Assembly: GCA_963842835.1 (NCBI GenBank)
Contig: CAWJIB010000006.1
Coordinates: 259,354 to 323,353 of the forward strand
Reading direction: 5' to 3'
DNA from: Roseiarcus sp963842835
GTDB lineage: Bacteria; Pseudomonadota; Alphaproteobacteria; Rhizobiales; Beijerinckiaceae
DNA: 64,000 bases
The notes below the pieces were generated by a model. It ran no database searches, was not told where the DNA came from, and worked only from the letters and a program-made list of their open reading frames with translations. How positions within the stretch are numbered: the first letter of the stretch is position 1; every line of letters begins with the position of its first letter. The translations under genes were made by a program, and so were the position numbers. Positions 1 to 8,598 of this stretch are shown piece after piece.

Positions 1-1151
1 TGCGCCGCCGCCGGCAGGAATTTTGCGATCGGGCCCTTGCCCGCGAGCGCGTCGCCGTCGGCCTCGAAAATCACGTAGCCCAGGCCCGGCGCGCCCTCCC
101 CCTTCGCCCAGTCGTTGAGCTTGTCGAAGAACGAGCGCGGCTGCTTGCCCGCGCCCGGCGCCGGAATGGCGCGCACGACGCCGCCGGACTTGATGACGTT
201 CTTGAACGCATTGAAGGTCACGTCGTCGCGCGCGAAGATGTCCGTCACGTCGGCGATGCGGATGGGATTGCGCAGGTCCGGCTTGTCGACGCCGAATTCC
301 AGCATCGCCTGCTTATAGGGGATCATCGGGAATTTTTGCGTCACGAGCTTGTCGCCGCCGAATTCCTCGAACACGCCGCGCAGCACCGGCTCGACCGCCG
401 CGAAGACGTCTTCCTGGGTGACGAAGCTCATCTCGATATCGAGCTGGTAGAACTCGCCGGGGCTGCGGTCGGCGCGCGCGTCCTCGTCGCGGAAGCACGG
501 CGCGATCTGGAAATAGCGGTCGAAGCCGGCGACCATGATGAGCTGCTTGAACTGCTGCGGCGCCTGCGGCAGCGCGTAGAATTTTCCGGGATGGATGCGC
601 GAGGGCACGAGAAAATCGCGCGCGCCTTCCGGGCTGGACGCGGTCAGGATCGGCGTCTGGAACTCGAAGAAGCCCTGCCCCTTCATGCGCGCGCGTAAGG
701 AATCGATGATGCGCCCGCGCAGCATGATGTTGGCGTGCAGCTTCTCGCGCCTGAGATCGAGAAAGCGATATTTCAGCCGGGTGTCCTCGGGATAGGGCTG
801 ATCGCCGAAGACAGGCAGCGGCAGGTCGCCGGCCGGGCCGAGCACCTCGATCTCTTGCACGTAGACCTCGACGTAGCCGGTCGGCATGTCCGGGTTTTCC
901 GTTCCGGCCGGGCGCTTGCGCACGTTTCCGTCGATCCGGATGACGAATTCCGAGCGCAGCCTCTCCGCATCTTTGAAGGCCGGCGAATCGGGATCGGCCA
1001 CGCATTGCGTCAGGCCGTAATGGTCGCGCAGGTCGATGAACAGAACGCCGCCGTGGTCGCGGATGCGATGGCACCAGCCGGATAGACGGACTGCCTGCCC
1101 CTCTTGGGCGAGGCCGAGAGCGCCGCAATTGTGCGTGCGATAACGATGCAT
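1..1151 (-). CDS. aspS: Aspartyl-tRNA synthetase (N-terminal part, cut by window edge)
   Basis: This enzyme charges tRNA-Asp with aspartate in the cytoplasm. The gene starts at ATG 1151 and runs off the left edge, so only about 383 codons of a family usually near 590 are visible. The N-terminal anticodon-binding OB-fold is recognisable (GWCHRIRDHGGVLFIDLRD near residue 25), followed by the class II catalytic core with its motif 2 region (FRDEDARADRSPGEFYQLD). Motif 3 lies outside the window. It is divergent from the cinA-like gene at 1304, with about 150 bp between the starts that should hold both promoters. Whether it is a discriminating (Asp only) or non-discriminating enzyme cannot be decided from this portion. 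Confidence 0.95.
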   Translation of the reverse strand, partial: MHRYRTHNCGALGLAQEGQAVRLSGWCHRIRDHGGVLFIDLRDHYGLTQCVADPDSPAFKDAERLRSEFVIRIDGNVRKRPAGTENPDMPTGYVEVYVQEIEVLGPAGDLPLPVFGDQPYPEDTRLKYRFLDLRREKLHANIMLRGRIIDSLRARMKGQGFFEFQTPILTASSPEGARDFLVPSRIHPGKFYALPQAPQQFKQLIMVAGFDRYFQIAPCFRDEDARADRSPGEFYQLDIEMSFVTQEDVFAAVEPVLRGVFEEFGGDKLVTQKFPMIPYKQAMLEFGVDKPDLRNPIRIADVTDIFARDDVTFNAFKNVIKSGGVVRAIPAPGAGKQPRSFFDKLNDWAKGEGAPGLGYVIFEADGDALAGKGPIAKFLPAAA

Positions 1152-1303
1152 GGCTTCCACTTCTTTCTTGTGTCCTGAGACGGGCGTTGCGCGGTGCGTA
1201 GCGGAAAAAGCGAGGCGGGGAAAGCGAGGGACGGGAAAGTCCTCTCGGGAAAGCGGGAACATGGTAGTTTTTCGCCCCGCCAAGCCCCGCAACGGAGTCG
1301 CCT

Positions 1304-1819
1304 GTGTTCCCGTCCCTTCTCGTCGACCGCGCCGCGGCGCTCGAAGCGCGCTGCCGGGATCTCGACCTCAAGCTCGCCACCGCCGAATCCTGCACCGGCG
1401 GGCTGCTCAGCGCCTTGCTGACGGAAATACCGGGTTCGTCGGCGGTGTTCGAGCGCGGCTTCGTCGTTTATTCCAACGAAGCCAAGGAGGAGATGCTCGG
1501 CGTTTCCGACGAGGTCGTGGCCGCCCATGGCGCAGTCAGTGAAGCGACGGCGCGCGCGATGGCGCTCGGCGCGCTCGCCCATTCCCGCGCCGACATCGCG
1601 GTGAGCGTCACCGGAATCGCCGGCCCGGACGGCGGCACGGCGGAGAAGCCCGTCGGGCTCGTCCATTTGGCCTGCGCGCGCCGGGGCGGCGGGACGGTCG
1701 CGCTGGAGCGGCGGTTCGGCGCCCTGTCGCGCGCCGCCATTCGCCTAGCCTCGGTCGAGGCGGCGCTGGGCTTGCTCGAAGCCGCGGCAAACGAGAATCA
1801 GCCGGCCTTGCGCCCGTAG
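1304..1819 (+). CDS. CinA-family amidohydrolase (NMN deamidase PncC-like)
   Basis: A 171-residue stand-alone CinA C-terminal domain. Family members hydrolyse nicotinamide mononucleotide to nicotinic acid mononucleotide in pyridine-nucleotide recycling. The signature ESCTGG lies near residue 28 and GIAGPDGGT near residue 105. The N-terminal MoeA/MogA-like domain of full-length CinA is absent, as is usual for PncC-type proteins. The start is GTG 1304, preceded by GGAG about 8 bases upstream. Its 3' end overlaps the 3' end of the convergent ratA-like gene by 22 bases. The family assignment is secure; the substrate is inferred from the family. Confidence 0.9.
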   Translation: MFPSLLVDRAAALEARCRDLDLKLATAESCTGGLLSALLTEIPGSSAVFERGFVVYSNEAKEEMLGVSDEVVAAHGAVSEATARAMALGALAHSRADIAVSVTGIAGPDGGTAEKPVGLVHLACARRGGGTVALERRFGALSRAAIRLASVEAALGLLEAAANENQPALRP

Positions 1820-2262
1820 ATCACGTCGGCGCGGGCTTCGAACGCGGCGGAGAATTTGCGGAACGACGCGTCGAACATCGATCCCATCAGCGCGCTGAGC
1901 AGGCGGCTGCGAAAGTCGTAAACGATGAAGAATTCCACCGTCGAGAAGCCCGCCTCGGGATCGTCGCGGAAGTTCCAGATGTTCTCGAGGCGCCTGAACG
2001 GCCCGTCGACATATTCGACGAGAATTTTCAGCCGCGCCCGGTCGAGCGTGACGCGGCTGGTGAATTTTTCGTGGATCGCGCGATAGCCGACTTCCATGTC
2101 GGCGATCAGGATCTCGACGCCTTGGTCGTCCTTGCTGCGGCGGCGCACGCGCAGCGCTTGGCACAGCGGCACGAATTCGGGATAGCGCTCGACGTCGGCG
2201 ACGAGATCGAACATGTCCTTGGCGGGATGGCGCACCCGCCGCTCGTTGCGGAACGACGGCAC
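1798..2262 (-). CDS. RatA/COQ10-family (START-like) protein
   Basis: A 154-residue single-domain protein of the polyketide cyclase/START superfamily, matching the Coq10/RatA group. N-terminal features are VRHPAKDMFDLVADVERYPEFVP and later GPFRRLENIWNFRD, typical of this family. In mitochondria and alphaproteobacteria the family binds ubiquinone and supports respiration. The E. coli homologue RatA was described as a ribosome-association toxin, so annotations vary. It lies 4 bases downstream of the DUF1467 gene on the same strand and probably shares its transcript. The ubiquinone role is favoured because this is an alphaproteobacterium, but that is inference. Confidence 0.85.
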   Translation of the reverse strand: MPSFRNERRVRHPAKDMFDLVADVERYPEFVPLCQALRVRRRSKDDQGVEILIADMEVGYRAIHEKFTSRVTLDRARLKILVEYVDGPFRRLENIWNFRDDPEAGFSTVEFFIVYDFRSRLLSALMGSMFDASFRKFSAAFEARADVIYGRKAG

Positions 2263-2266
2263 CGGG

Positions 2267-2503
2267 CTAATCCGTCCAAATGACGTACGCGTCGACGGCC
2301 GCGAAGATCGCCGCCGCGATCAGCGTCGTCCACAGCGCCGTGCGCGCGAGGCGGGGCGCGACCGGCGCGCCGGGATCCGAGCCCGGCGGCGCGTCGGCGA
2401 CCGCGGCGTCCTGGCGCGAACGGACGGCGAACGGCAGCACCGCGAACAGCGTCACCCACCAGATCGTGAAATAGACCGCGATCGACAGCGGCGCCGGCAT
2501 CAT
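2267..2503 (-). CDS. DUF1467 family small membrane protein
   Basis: A 78-residue protein with two hydrophobic segments, about residues 6-26 (SIAVYFTIWWVTLFAVLPFA) and 54-74, separated by a Pro/Ala/Asp-rich linker. The IWWVTLFAVLPF stretch and the C-terminal DAYVIWTD are characteristic of DUF1467, an alphaproteobacterial family of unknown function. It lies 39 bp downstream of secG and 4 bp upstream of the ratA-like gene, all on the minus strand, so one transcript is likely. No function can be given beyond a predicted inner-membrane location. Confidence 0.85.
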   Translation of the reverse strand: MMPAPLSIAVYFTIWWVTLFAVLPFAVRSRQDAAVADAPPGSDPGAPVAPRLARTALWTTLIAAAIFAAVDAYVIWTD

Positions 2504-2542
2504 GGCGCTCCGAAGGTCGATCCGCGGCGCCTGATCGCCATG

Positions 2543-2935
2543 CTACTTCGGCGGTTCTTGCGCCGGCGCGGCGGGCGCAGGAGCGACGGGGGTTCCGCCG
2601 CCGGGTTGGTTCTGCATTTGCTTGAGCTGGTCGAGCAGGCTGCCCCCTGCCTTCTTCGTTTCCGGCGAGCTCGAGGAGGCCGGAGCGGCGTTGTCGATGA
2701 TGGAGCGCGGCGCGCGGCTCCAGCCGGCGATCACCGACATCAGAATCGAGGTCGCGAAGAACATCGCCGCCAGAATCCCGGTGGCGCGCGAAAGCGCATT
2801 GGCCTGCCCGCGCCCGGTCATGAAACCGCCCCCGCCCCCCGCCCCGAGCACGCCGCCTTCGGAGCGCTGCAAGAGCACGACGGCGACAAGGGCGATCACC
2901 ACCAGGAGGTGAATGACGATCAGCACGGTTTGCAT
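2543..2935 (-). CDS. secG: Preprotein translocase subunit SecG
   Basis: SecG is the small auxiliary subunit of the SecYEG channel and assists SecA-driven export across the inner membrane. The 130-residue protein has the standard layout: TM1 at about residues 2-22 (VLIVIHLLVVIALVAVVLLQ), the conserved RSEGG and glycine-rich GAGGGGGFMTGRG linker, and TM2 near 50-70. A long Pro/Ala/Gln-rich tail of about 50 residues follows, as is common in Rhizobiales. It lies about 120 bp downstream of tpiA on the same strand; tpiA-secG is a frequent alphaproteobacterial pairing. The pyrG/kdsA/eno genes that often follow are not here; eno lies near 61 kb. Confidence 0.93.
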   Translation of the reverse strand: MQTVLIVIHLLVVIALVAVVLLQRSEGGVLGAGGGGGFMTGRGQANALSRATGILAAMFFATSILMSVIAGWSRAPRSIIDNAAPASSSSPETKKAGGSLLDQLKQMQNQPGGGTPVAPAPAAPAQEPPK

Positions 2936-3053
2936 CGGGGAATCCTAAAAGGGCGCGCCGCGACCCGCGCGGCTAAGTCTGATGATTTGGCGGCGCTCCT
3001 AGCACGGCGCAAGAGGCGCGTCCACGCTCGCGGCGGCGGTCGATGCCCGGAAA

Positions 3054-3812
3054 TCACCTGTAAGTCGCGGCGATCGCCATGAAATCGGCCGCCTTGAGGC
3101 TGGCGCCGCCGACCAACGCGCCGTCGACATTGGGCAGGCCGAGCAATTCGCGCGCGTTGGCGGGCTTGACCGAGCCGCCGTAGAGAATGCGCATATGCGC
3201 GCCCGCTTCGCCATAGATTTCGCCGAGCAGCCCGCGGATCGCGCCGTGCATGTCCGCCACGTCGGCCGGCGTCGGCGTCAGGCCGGTGCCGATCGCCCAG
3301 ACCGGCTCATAGGCGACGACGAGATCGGCGGGCGTCGCCTTGCCCGGCAACGATTCCCTGAGCTGCCCGCTCACGACTTCGATCGCGCGGCCCCCCTCGC
3401 GCTCGGCGCGCGTTTCGCCGACGCAGAGAATCGCGGCGAGCCCGGCCCCGTGCGCCGCTTCGGCCTTGGCGCGCACTGCGGCGTCGCTCTCGCCGTGGCC
3501 GGCGCGACGCTCGGAATGGCCGACGATCACGTAAGTTGCGCCGGCGTCCCTGAGCATCGGCGCGGAAATGTCGCCGGTGTAGGCGCCGCTGTCGGCGGCC
3601 GCACAATCCTGCGCGCCCAGATTCAGCGCGCCGCCCTCGAGAATCGCCGCCGCGGCGGCGAGCAGCGTCGCCGGCGGACAGACCGCCACCTCGGCGGCGC
3701 CGGCCTCGCCCGCATCGACCGCCCGGCGCATTGCGGCGATCTCGCTCAGCGACGCCCGCGATCCGTTCATCTTCCAGTTTCCCGCCACGAGCGGACGCAC
3801 GCCAGGGGTCAT
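3054..3812 (-). CDS. tpiA: Triose-phosphate isomerase
   Basis: TpiA interconverts dihydroxyacetone phosphate and glyceraldehyde 3-phosphate in glycolysis and gluconeogenesis. The 252-residue product has all catalytic elements: Lys14 in NWKMN, His99 in GHSERR, Glu169 in AYEPVWAIGTG, and the phosphate-binding GGSV near the C-terminus. The start is ATG 3812, with GAGAGG about 7 bases upstream. The frame stays open 23 codons further upstream (to 3881), but the conserved N-terminus begins at MTPGVRPLVAGNWKMN. It is divergent from the PpiD-like gene across a 166-bp intergenic region. Confidence 0.96.
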   Translation of the reverse strand: MTPGVRPLVAGNWKMNGSRASLSEIAAMRRAVDAGEAGAAEVAVCPPATLLAAAAAILEGGALNLGAQDCAAADSGAYTGDISAPMLRDAGATYVIVGHSERRAGHGESDAAVRAKAEAAHGAGLAAILCVGETRAEREGGRAIEVVSGQLRESLPGKATPADLVVAYEPVWAIGTGLTPTPADVADMHGAIRGLLGEIYGEAGAHMRILYGGSVKPANARELLGLPNVDGALVGGASLKAADFMAIAATYR

Positions 3813-3978
3813 GAATTGCCTCTCGGGGAAAAAACGCGATGTGAAGGGCCGCCGATTATCATTCCCGGTCCGCCTATGCAAAGCCTTCCGCCGGCGTTAG
3901 ATAGGGCCGAATGTCGCCCCGACCGGGCGTCACGGGACTGAAAGCGACGTCGGTAGAGGAAAGGGATCAGCGGAAGCC

Positions 3979-5868
3979 ATGCTTGATGGGATGCGGAAGG
4001 CGACGCAAGGCTTAATCGGCCGTTTCGTCATGACGGTCGTGCTCGGCCTCATCATCGTCAGCTTCGTCGTCTGGGGCATCGGCGACATGTTCCGCGGCTC
4101 GGTTTCCGACAAGGTCGCCGAAGTCGGCGGCGACGTCATCACCGTCCAGCAGTTCCAGAGCGCCCTGCAGAATTTGATGTACCAGTATCAGACCCGATCG
4201 AAGACGGGCCTGACGAACGCGCAGGCCCATGCGCTCGGCCTCGACAGCGAAGTGCTGCAACGCCTCATCGCCGAAGCCGCGCTCGATCAGCGCGCCGCGT
4301 CGCTGGGCTTGGCGATTTCCGACGACGCGATCGCCGCCGCGGTGCGCGCCGATCCGAACTTGCAGGACGCCTCGGGCCAATTCAGCCGCGCCCGCTTCGA
4401 CGCCGCCTTGCGCGATTCCGGTCTCAGCGAGCGCGGCTTCTTCGTCAGCCAGAGCCGGGCGTATCTGCGCCAGCAGATCGCACTCGCGCTGGTCGACGGC
4501 CTGAGCGCGCCCAAGTCCCTCGTCGACGCGCTCGCGCGGGTCGACGCGCAGACGCGCGCAATCGACTATGTCGTCTTGCCCCCGGGCGCCGCGGGCGACG
4601 TTCCCGCGCCCGCGACGGACGCGTTGAAGAGCTATTTCGAGGATCGCAAGGCGAATTACCGGGCGCCGGAATATCGCGGCTTCGCCATTCTGCCGGTCTC
4701 CTCGGCTGATCTCGCCAAGCCGGCCGAAGTGTCGGACGAGGACGCCAAGGCGCTCTACGACAAGGCCCGCGATGCCCGCTTCATCGTCCCGGAAAAGCGC
4801 AAATTGCAGCAGATCGTCTTCGCCAACGAGACGGAAGCGGCCGAGGCCGAGGCCAAGATCAAGGGCGGCGCTGCTTTCGACGACATCGTCAAGGCGCGCG
4901 ATCTCAAGCCGTCGGACATCGACCTCGGCGAGACGACCAAGGCCGGCATGTTCGATCCGGCGATCGCCGAGGCCGCTTTCGCCTTGCCCGAGGGCGGCGT
5001 CAGCGATGTCGTCAAGGGTCGGTTCGGACCGGTCATCGTGCGCGTCGTGGCGATCGCGCCCGCGAACGTGCAGAGCTTCGCAGAGGTCGAGGACGCCCTC
5101 AAGAAAGAGATCGCGGCCAATCGCGCCGCTGGCGACGTACAGACTTTGCACGACAGAATCGAAGACGCGCGCGTCGCCGGCAAGTCCCTGACCGAAGCGG
5201 CCAAGAGCGTCGGCCTGGACACGCGCGTGATTGCGGCCGTGGACGCGCAAGGGCTCGATCCGACCGGCGCCGCCGTCGATCTGCCGGAAAAGGCGTTGCT
5301 GCTTCGCTCGGCGTTCGCATCCGACGTCGGCGTCGACGACGCGCCGCTGCAGACCAAGGATCGCGGTTATCTCTGGTTCGAGGTCGCCAAGGTCGAGCCG
5401 GCGCGCGAGCGCACGTTCGAGGAAGTCAAGGACGCCGTCGAGAAGCAATGGCGCGCCGACGAAGTCGCTCGCCTGCTCGGCGCCAAGGCCCTGGACATGG
5501 TCAAGCAGCTCGATGCGGGCGCGACCGTCGCCAGTCTCGCGCAGAGCGCCGGCCTCGAATCCAAGTCGGCGGCGGACATTCGTCGGCGCGGCGGCGGCGG
5601 GCTCGCCGAGAGCGTCGTCAGCGCGGTCTTCGCCACCCCGCCGAACGGCGCCGGATCGGCGGCGACGCCCGATGGGCGCGTCGTCTTCAAGATCACCGCC
5701 GACGCGACGCCGCCGACCGACGCCAACGACCCGGCCATCAAACAGGCGGCGGCGCGGCTCGCCGACGCTCTGCAGTCGAGCCTGGTCACGCAATACGTCA
5801 CCGCGCTCGAGCGCGAACTCGGCGTGACGATCCACGATAGCGTCCTTCAGGCCGCCGAGGGCGGCTGA
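3979..5868 (+). CDS. PpiD/SurA-like periplasmic peptidyl-prolyl isomerase (membrane-anchored)
   Basis: A 629-residue folding factor for exported proteins. It has an N-terminal anchor near residues 15-36 (FVMTVVLGLIIVSFVVWGIG), a SurA-N-like chaperone region (about 45-180), a parvulin-type PPIase domain near 265-365 (from PEKRKLQQIVFANE to VRVVAIAP), and a second helical region. This matches PpiD-type proteins anchored to the inner membrane and facing the periplasm. It is followed after 2 bases by trpE, a linkage often seen in Rhizobiales, so trpE is probably cotranscribed from the promoter upstream of 3979. Which parvulin residues remain catalytic was not established; many PpiD parvulin domains are inactive. 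Confidence 0.92.
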   Translation: MLDGMRKATQGLIGRFVMTVVLGLIIVSFVVWGIGDMFRGSVSDKVAEVGGDVITVQQFQSALQNLMYQYQTRSKTGLTNAQAHALGLDSEVLQRLIAEAALDQRAASLGLAISDDAIAAAVRADPNLQDASGQFSRARFDAALRDSGLSERGFFVSQSRAYLRQQIALALVDGLSAPKSLVDALARVDAQTRAIDYVVLPPGAAGDVPAPATDALKSYFEDRKANYRAPEYRGFAILPVSSADLAKPAEVSDEDAKALYDKARDARFIVPEKRKLQQIVFANETEAAEAEAKIKGGAAFDDIVKARDLKPSDIDLGETTKAGMFDPAIAEAAFALPEGGVSDVVKGRFGPVIVRVVAIAPANVQSFAEVEDALKKEIAANRAAGDVQTLHDRIEDARVAGKSLTEAAKSVGLDTRVIAAVDAQGLDPTGAAVDLPEKALLLRSAFASDVGVDDAPLQTKDRGYLWFEVAKVEPARERTFEEVKDAVEKQWRADEVARLLGAKALDMVKQLDAGATVASLAQSAGLESKSAADIRRRGGGGLAESVVSAVFATPPNGAGSAATPDGRVVFKITADATPPTDANDPAIKQAAARLADALQSSLVTQYVTALERELGVTIHDSVLQAAEGG

Positions 5869-5879
5869 GGATGACGACG

Positions 5880-7397
5880 ATGAACGTCCAGGATTTCGAG
5901 GATTTCGCGCGCCGCTACGCGAGCGGACGGGCGAGCGTCGTGCAGACCACGCTGGTCGCGGATCTGGAAACGCCCGTGTCAGCGTATCTCAAGCTGGCGG
6001 CGGGACGTTCGGGCAACATGTTCCTGCTCGAGTTGGTCGAGGGCGGCGCGCAGCGCGGGCGCTACTCGATGATCGGGCTCGATCCGGACGTCGTCTGGCG
6101 CTCGAGTGGCGAGGGGTCGCAAATCAATCGGCGCGCCTTGAGCGAACCCGGAGCTTTCGTCCCCTGCCCAGGCAAGCCGCTGGAGGCGCTGCGCGCGTTG
6201 CTGGCGGAATCGCAAATCGATCTGCCGTTAGGGTTGCCGCCGATGGCGGCGGGCGTGTTCGGCTATCTCGGTTACGACATGGTGCGCCAGATGGAGCGTC
6301 TGGCGCCCGCCAAGCCGGACCCGATCGGCGTGCCCGAAGCGATTCTCATCCGCCCGACGATCATGGTGGTGTTCGACGGCGTGCGCGACGAAATGGTCGT
6401 CGTCACGCCCGTGCGCCCCGCCCCCGGAGTCTCCGCGCGCGCGGCGTTCGAGAGCGCGCAGGCGCGCCTCGACGCGGTCGTGGCGGCGCTCGAAGGGCCG
6501 CTCGATCACACCGCCCCCGCGGTCGAGCCGACCCTGCTCACGGGAAAAGCCGTCTCCAACACCAGCGAGCCGGAATTCCTAGGGATGGTCGCCAAGGCGA
6601 AGGACTATATCGCCGCCGGCGACGCGTTTCAGATCGTGCTTTCGCAACGCTTCACCAGCCGATTCGATCTGCCTGCGTTCTCGCTCTATCGCGCGCTGAG
6701 GCGCGTCAATCCCTCGCCCTATCTCTGCTTCCTCGATTTCGGCGGGTTCCAGATCGTCGTCTCGAGCCCGGAGATCCTGGTGCGCGTGCGCGCGGGCAAG
6801 GTCGTCATCCGCCCCATCGCCGGCACCCGCTGGCGCGGCAAGACGCCCGCCGAGGACGCCGCTCTGGCCGCCGAGCTTCTCGCCGATCCCAAGGAGCGCG
6901 CCGAACATCTGATGCTGCTCGACCTCGGCCGCAACGACGTCGGCCGGGTCGCCAAGATCGGCACGGTCAAGGTGACCGACAGCTTCTTCGTCGAACGCTA
7001 CAGCCACGTCATGCACATCGTCTCCAACGTCGAGGGCGAATTGCGCCCCGAACTCGACAACGTCGCCGCGCTCGCCGCCGGCTTTCCCGCGGGAACGGTG
7101 TCCGGAGCGCCCAAGGTGCGCGCGATGGAGATCATCGACGAGCTCGAGAAGGAAAAGCGCGGCATCTACGCCGGCTGCATCGGCTATTTCGGCGCCGGCA
7201 GCGAAATGGACACCTGCATCGTGCTGCGCGCCTCGGTGGTCAAGGACGGCTTCATGCATGTCCAGGCGGGCGCGGGCGTCGTCTACGATTCCGACCCCGC
7301 CTACGAAAACCGAGAGTGCGTCAACAAGGCGCAGGCGCTGTTTCGCGCGGCGGAGGAAGCGGTGAGGTTTGCGACGCGGGCGAAACGCGGGCAGTAG
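5880..7397 (+). CDS. trpE: Anthranilate synthase component I
   Basis: TrpE converts chorismate plus ammonia (supplied by TrpG) to anthranilate, the first committed step of tryptophan synthesis. The protein (505 residues from this start) has the chorismate-binding signatures IRPIAGTRWRGK, DLGRNDVGRV (near residue 350) and FPAGTVSGAPKVRAMEI (near 401). An ATG also exists at 5871, but the GAGG at 5867-5870 abuts it, whereas that element lies 9 bases ahead of ATG 5880, so 5880 is preferred. The stop of the PpiD-like gene overlaps the start of this GAGG. It is not fused to TrpG: trpG, trpD and trpC lie 13.3 kb downstream on the same strand, an unusual separation. Confidence 0.96.
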   Translation: MNVQDFEDFARRYASGRASVVQTTLVADLETPVSAYLKLAAGRSGNMFLLELVEGGAQRGRYSMIGLDPDVVWRSSGEGSQINRRALSEPGAFVPCPGKPLEALRALLAESQIDLPLGLPPMAAGVFGYLGYDMVRQMERLAPAKPDPIGVPEAILIRPTIMVVFDGVRDEMVVVTPVRPAPGVSARAAFESAQARLDAVVAALEGPLDHTAPAVEPTLLTGKAVSNTSEPEFLGMVAKAKDYIAAGDAFQIVLSQRFTSRFDLPAFSLYRALRRVNPSPYLCFLDFGGFQIVVSSPEILVRVRAGKVVIRPIAGTRWRGKTPAEDAALAAELLADPKERAEHLMLLDLGRNDVGRVAKIGTVKVTDSFFVERYSHVMHIVSNVEGELRPELDNVAALAAGFPAGTVSGAPKVRAMEIIDELEKEKRGIYAGCIGYFGAGSEMDTCIVLRASVVKDGFMHVQAGAGVVYDSDPAYENRECVNKAQALFRAAEEAVRFATRAKRGQ

Positions 7398-7442
7398 CGG
7401 GCGCGCTTGTCCGCGCCGAGGCAGCTAGGCCTTCGCTCCTCC

Positions 7443-8456
7443 TCACCGTATCGGCGGCGCGTATTGCAGCCCGCCCTTGTTCCACAGCGCGTTCAGCCCG
7501 CGGCGGATCTTGATCGGCGAGCCCTGCCCCACATTGCGCTCGAACAATTCCCCATAATTCCCCACCGCCTTGATGATGCGGTAGGCCCAGTCGTTGGTCA
7601 GCCCCAGGCTCTTGCCGAAGTCGCCTTCGACGCCGAGCAGGCGGCGGATTTCCGGATTGTCGGATTTCAGTTTCTCGTCGACGTTGGCCTGGGTGACGCC
7701 GAGCTCTTCGGCCGTGACCAACGCATAATGGGTCCATTGGACGATCTCGAACCACGGGATGTCGTCCTTGCGCACCGCCGGGCCGAGCGGCTCCTTGGAG
7801 ATGATTTCGGGCAGGACGACGTGATCGTCCGGCGCCGAGAGTTTCAGCCGCTCGGCATAGAGGCCGGAGGCGTCGGTGGTGTAGGCGTCGCAGCGGCCGG
7901 AATCATAGGCCTTGACCGCCTCTTCGTCGGTGGCGAAGACGACCGCCTCGAACTTAAGATTGTGGGCGCGAAAAAAGTCGGCGAGGTTGAGTTCGGTGGT
8001 CGTGCCCTGCTGCACGCAGATCGAGGCGCCGTCGAGCTTCAGCGCGGAATCGACGCCGAGCTTCTTGCGCACCATGAAGCCCTGTCCGTCGTAATAATTG
8101 ACGCCGGTGAAGAACATGCCGCCGACCTCGCGCGACAGGGTCCAGGTGGTGTTGCGCACGAGAACATCGATCTCGCCGGAGGCCAGAATCGTCGGCCGGT
8201 CCTTGGCGTTGATCTGCAGGAATTTGACTTTGCTGGGATCGTTGAAGATCGCCGCCGCCAGCGCACGGCATTCGTCGACGTCGAGTCCCCTGTAGACGCC
8301 CTGATCGTCGGGCAGGCCGAAGCCCGCCAACCCCGGATTGGCGCCGCAGACCAGCGCGCCGCGCGATTTGACCTGGTCGAGCGTTCCCGCCTCGGCCGCC
8401 CAAACGCCGGCGCAAAGCGCGGCGGCCACAGCGATAGACGTCACGAGCGATCGCAT
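7443..8456 (-). CDS. Polar amino acid ABC transporter substrate-binding protein (AapJ-like)
   Basis: A 338-residue periplasmic binding protein of the family-3 solute-binding type. After a signal peptide (about residues 1-23, cleavage near AEAG-TLDQV) it begins with VKSRGALVCGANPGLAGFG and contains GVYRGLDVDECRALAAA, IDVLVRNTTWTLSRE and YDSGRCDAYTTDASGLYAER. This matches AapJ-like binding proteins for L-amino acids. The start at ATG 8456 was chosen because the open frame upstream of it is not signal-peptide-like. No permease or ATPase gene (aapQMP type) lies nearby, so it either serves a transporter encoded elsewhere or is an orphan. It converges on trpE with a 45-bp gap. Confidence 0.92.
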   Translation of the reverse strand: MRSLVTSIAVAAALCAGVWAAEAGTLDQVKSRGALVCGANPGLAGFGLPDDQGVYRGLDVDECRALAAAIFNDPSKVKFLQINAKDRPTILASGEIDVLVRNTTWTLSREVGGMFFTGVNYYDGQGFMVRKKLGVDSALKLDGASICVQQGTTTELNLADFFRAHNLKFEAVVFATDEEAVKAYDSGRCDAYTTDASGLYAERLKLSAPDDHVVLPEIISKEPLGPAVRKDDIPWFEIVQWTHYALVTAEELGVTQANVDEKLKSDNPEIRRLLGVEGDFGKSLGLTNDWAYRIIKAVGNYGELFERNVGQGSPIKIRRGLNALWNKGGLQYAPPIR

Positions 8457-8598
8457 GCGAAAACCCCTCTCGTCGATGCCGGATCGGCCGCAAGTGTCGC
8501 GGCAAAGTGCGGACCGTGTCAATTGCGGCGCTTCGCGCTGCAGCCGAATGCTGCTAGCTTTGGGCTCACGTTCACCCGTCAGCGAACAGGGCGCTCTC

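Noticed and set aside
4012..5835. A 607-codon minus-strand frame opposite the PpiD-like gene.
   Set aside because: Shadow of the real gene; composition and residue pattern are those of antisense GC-rich sequence.
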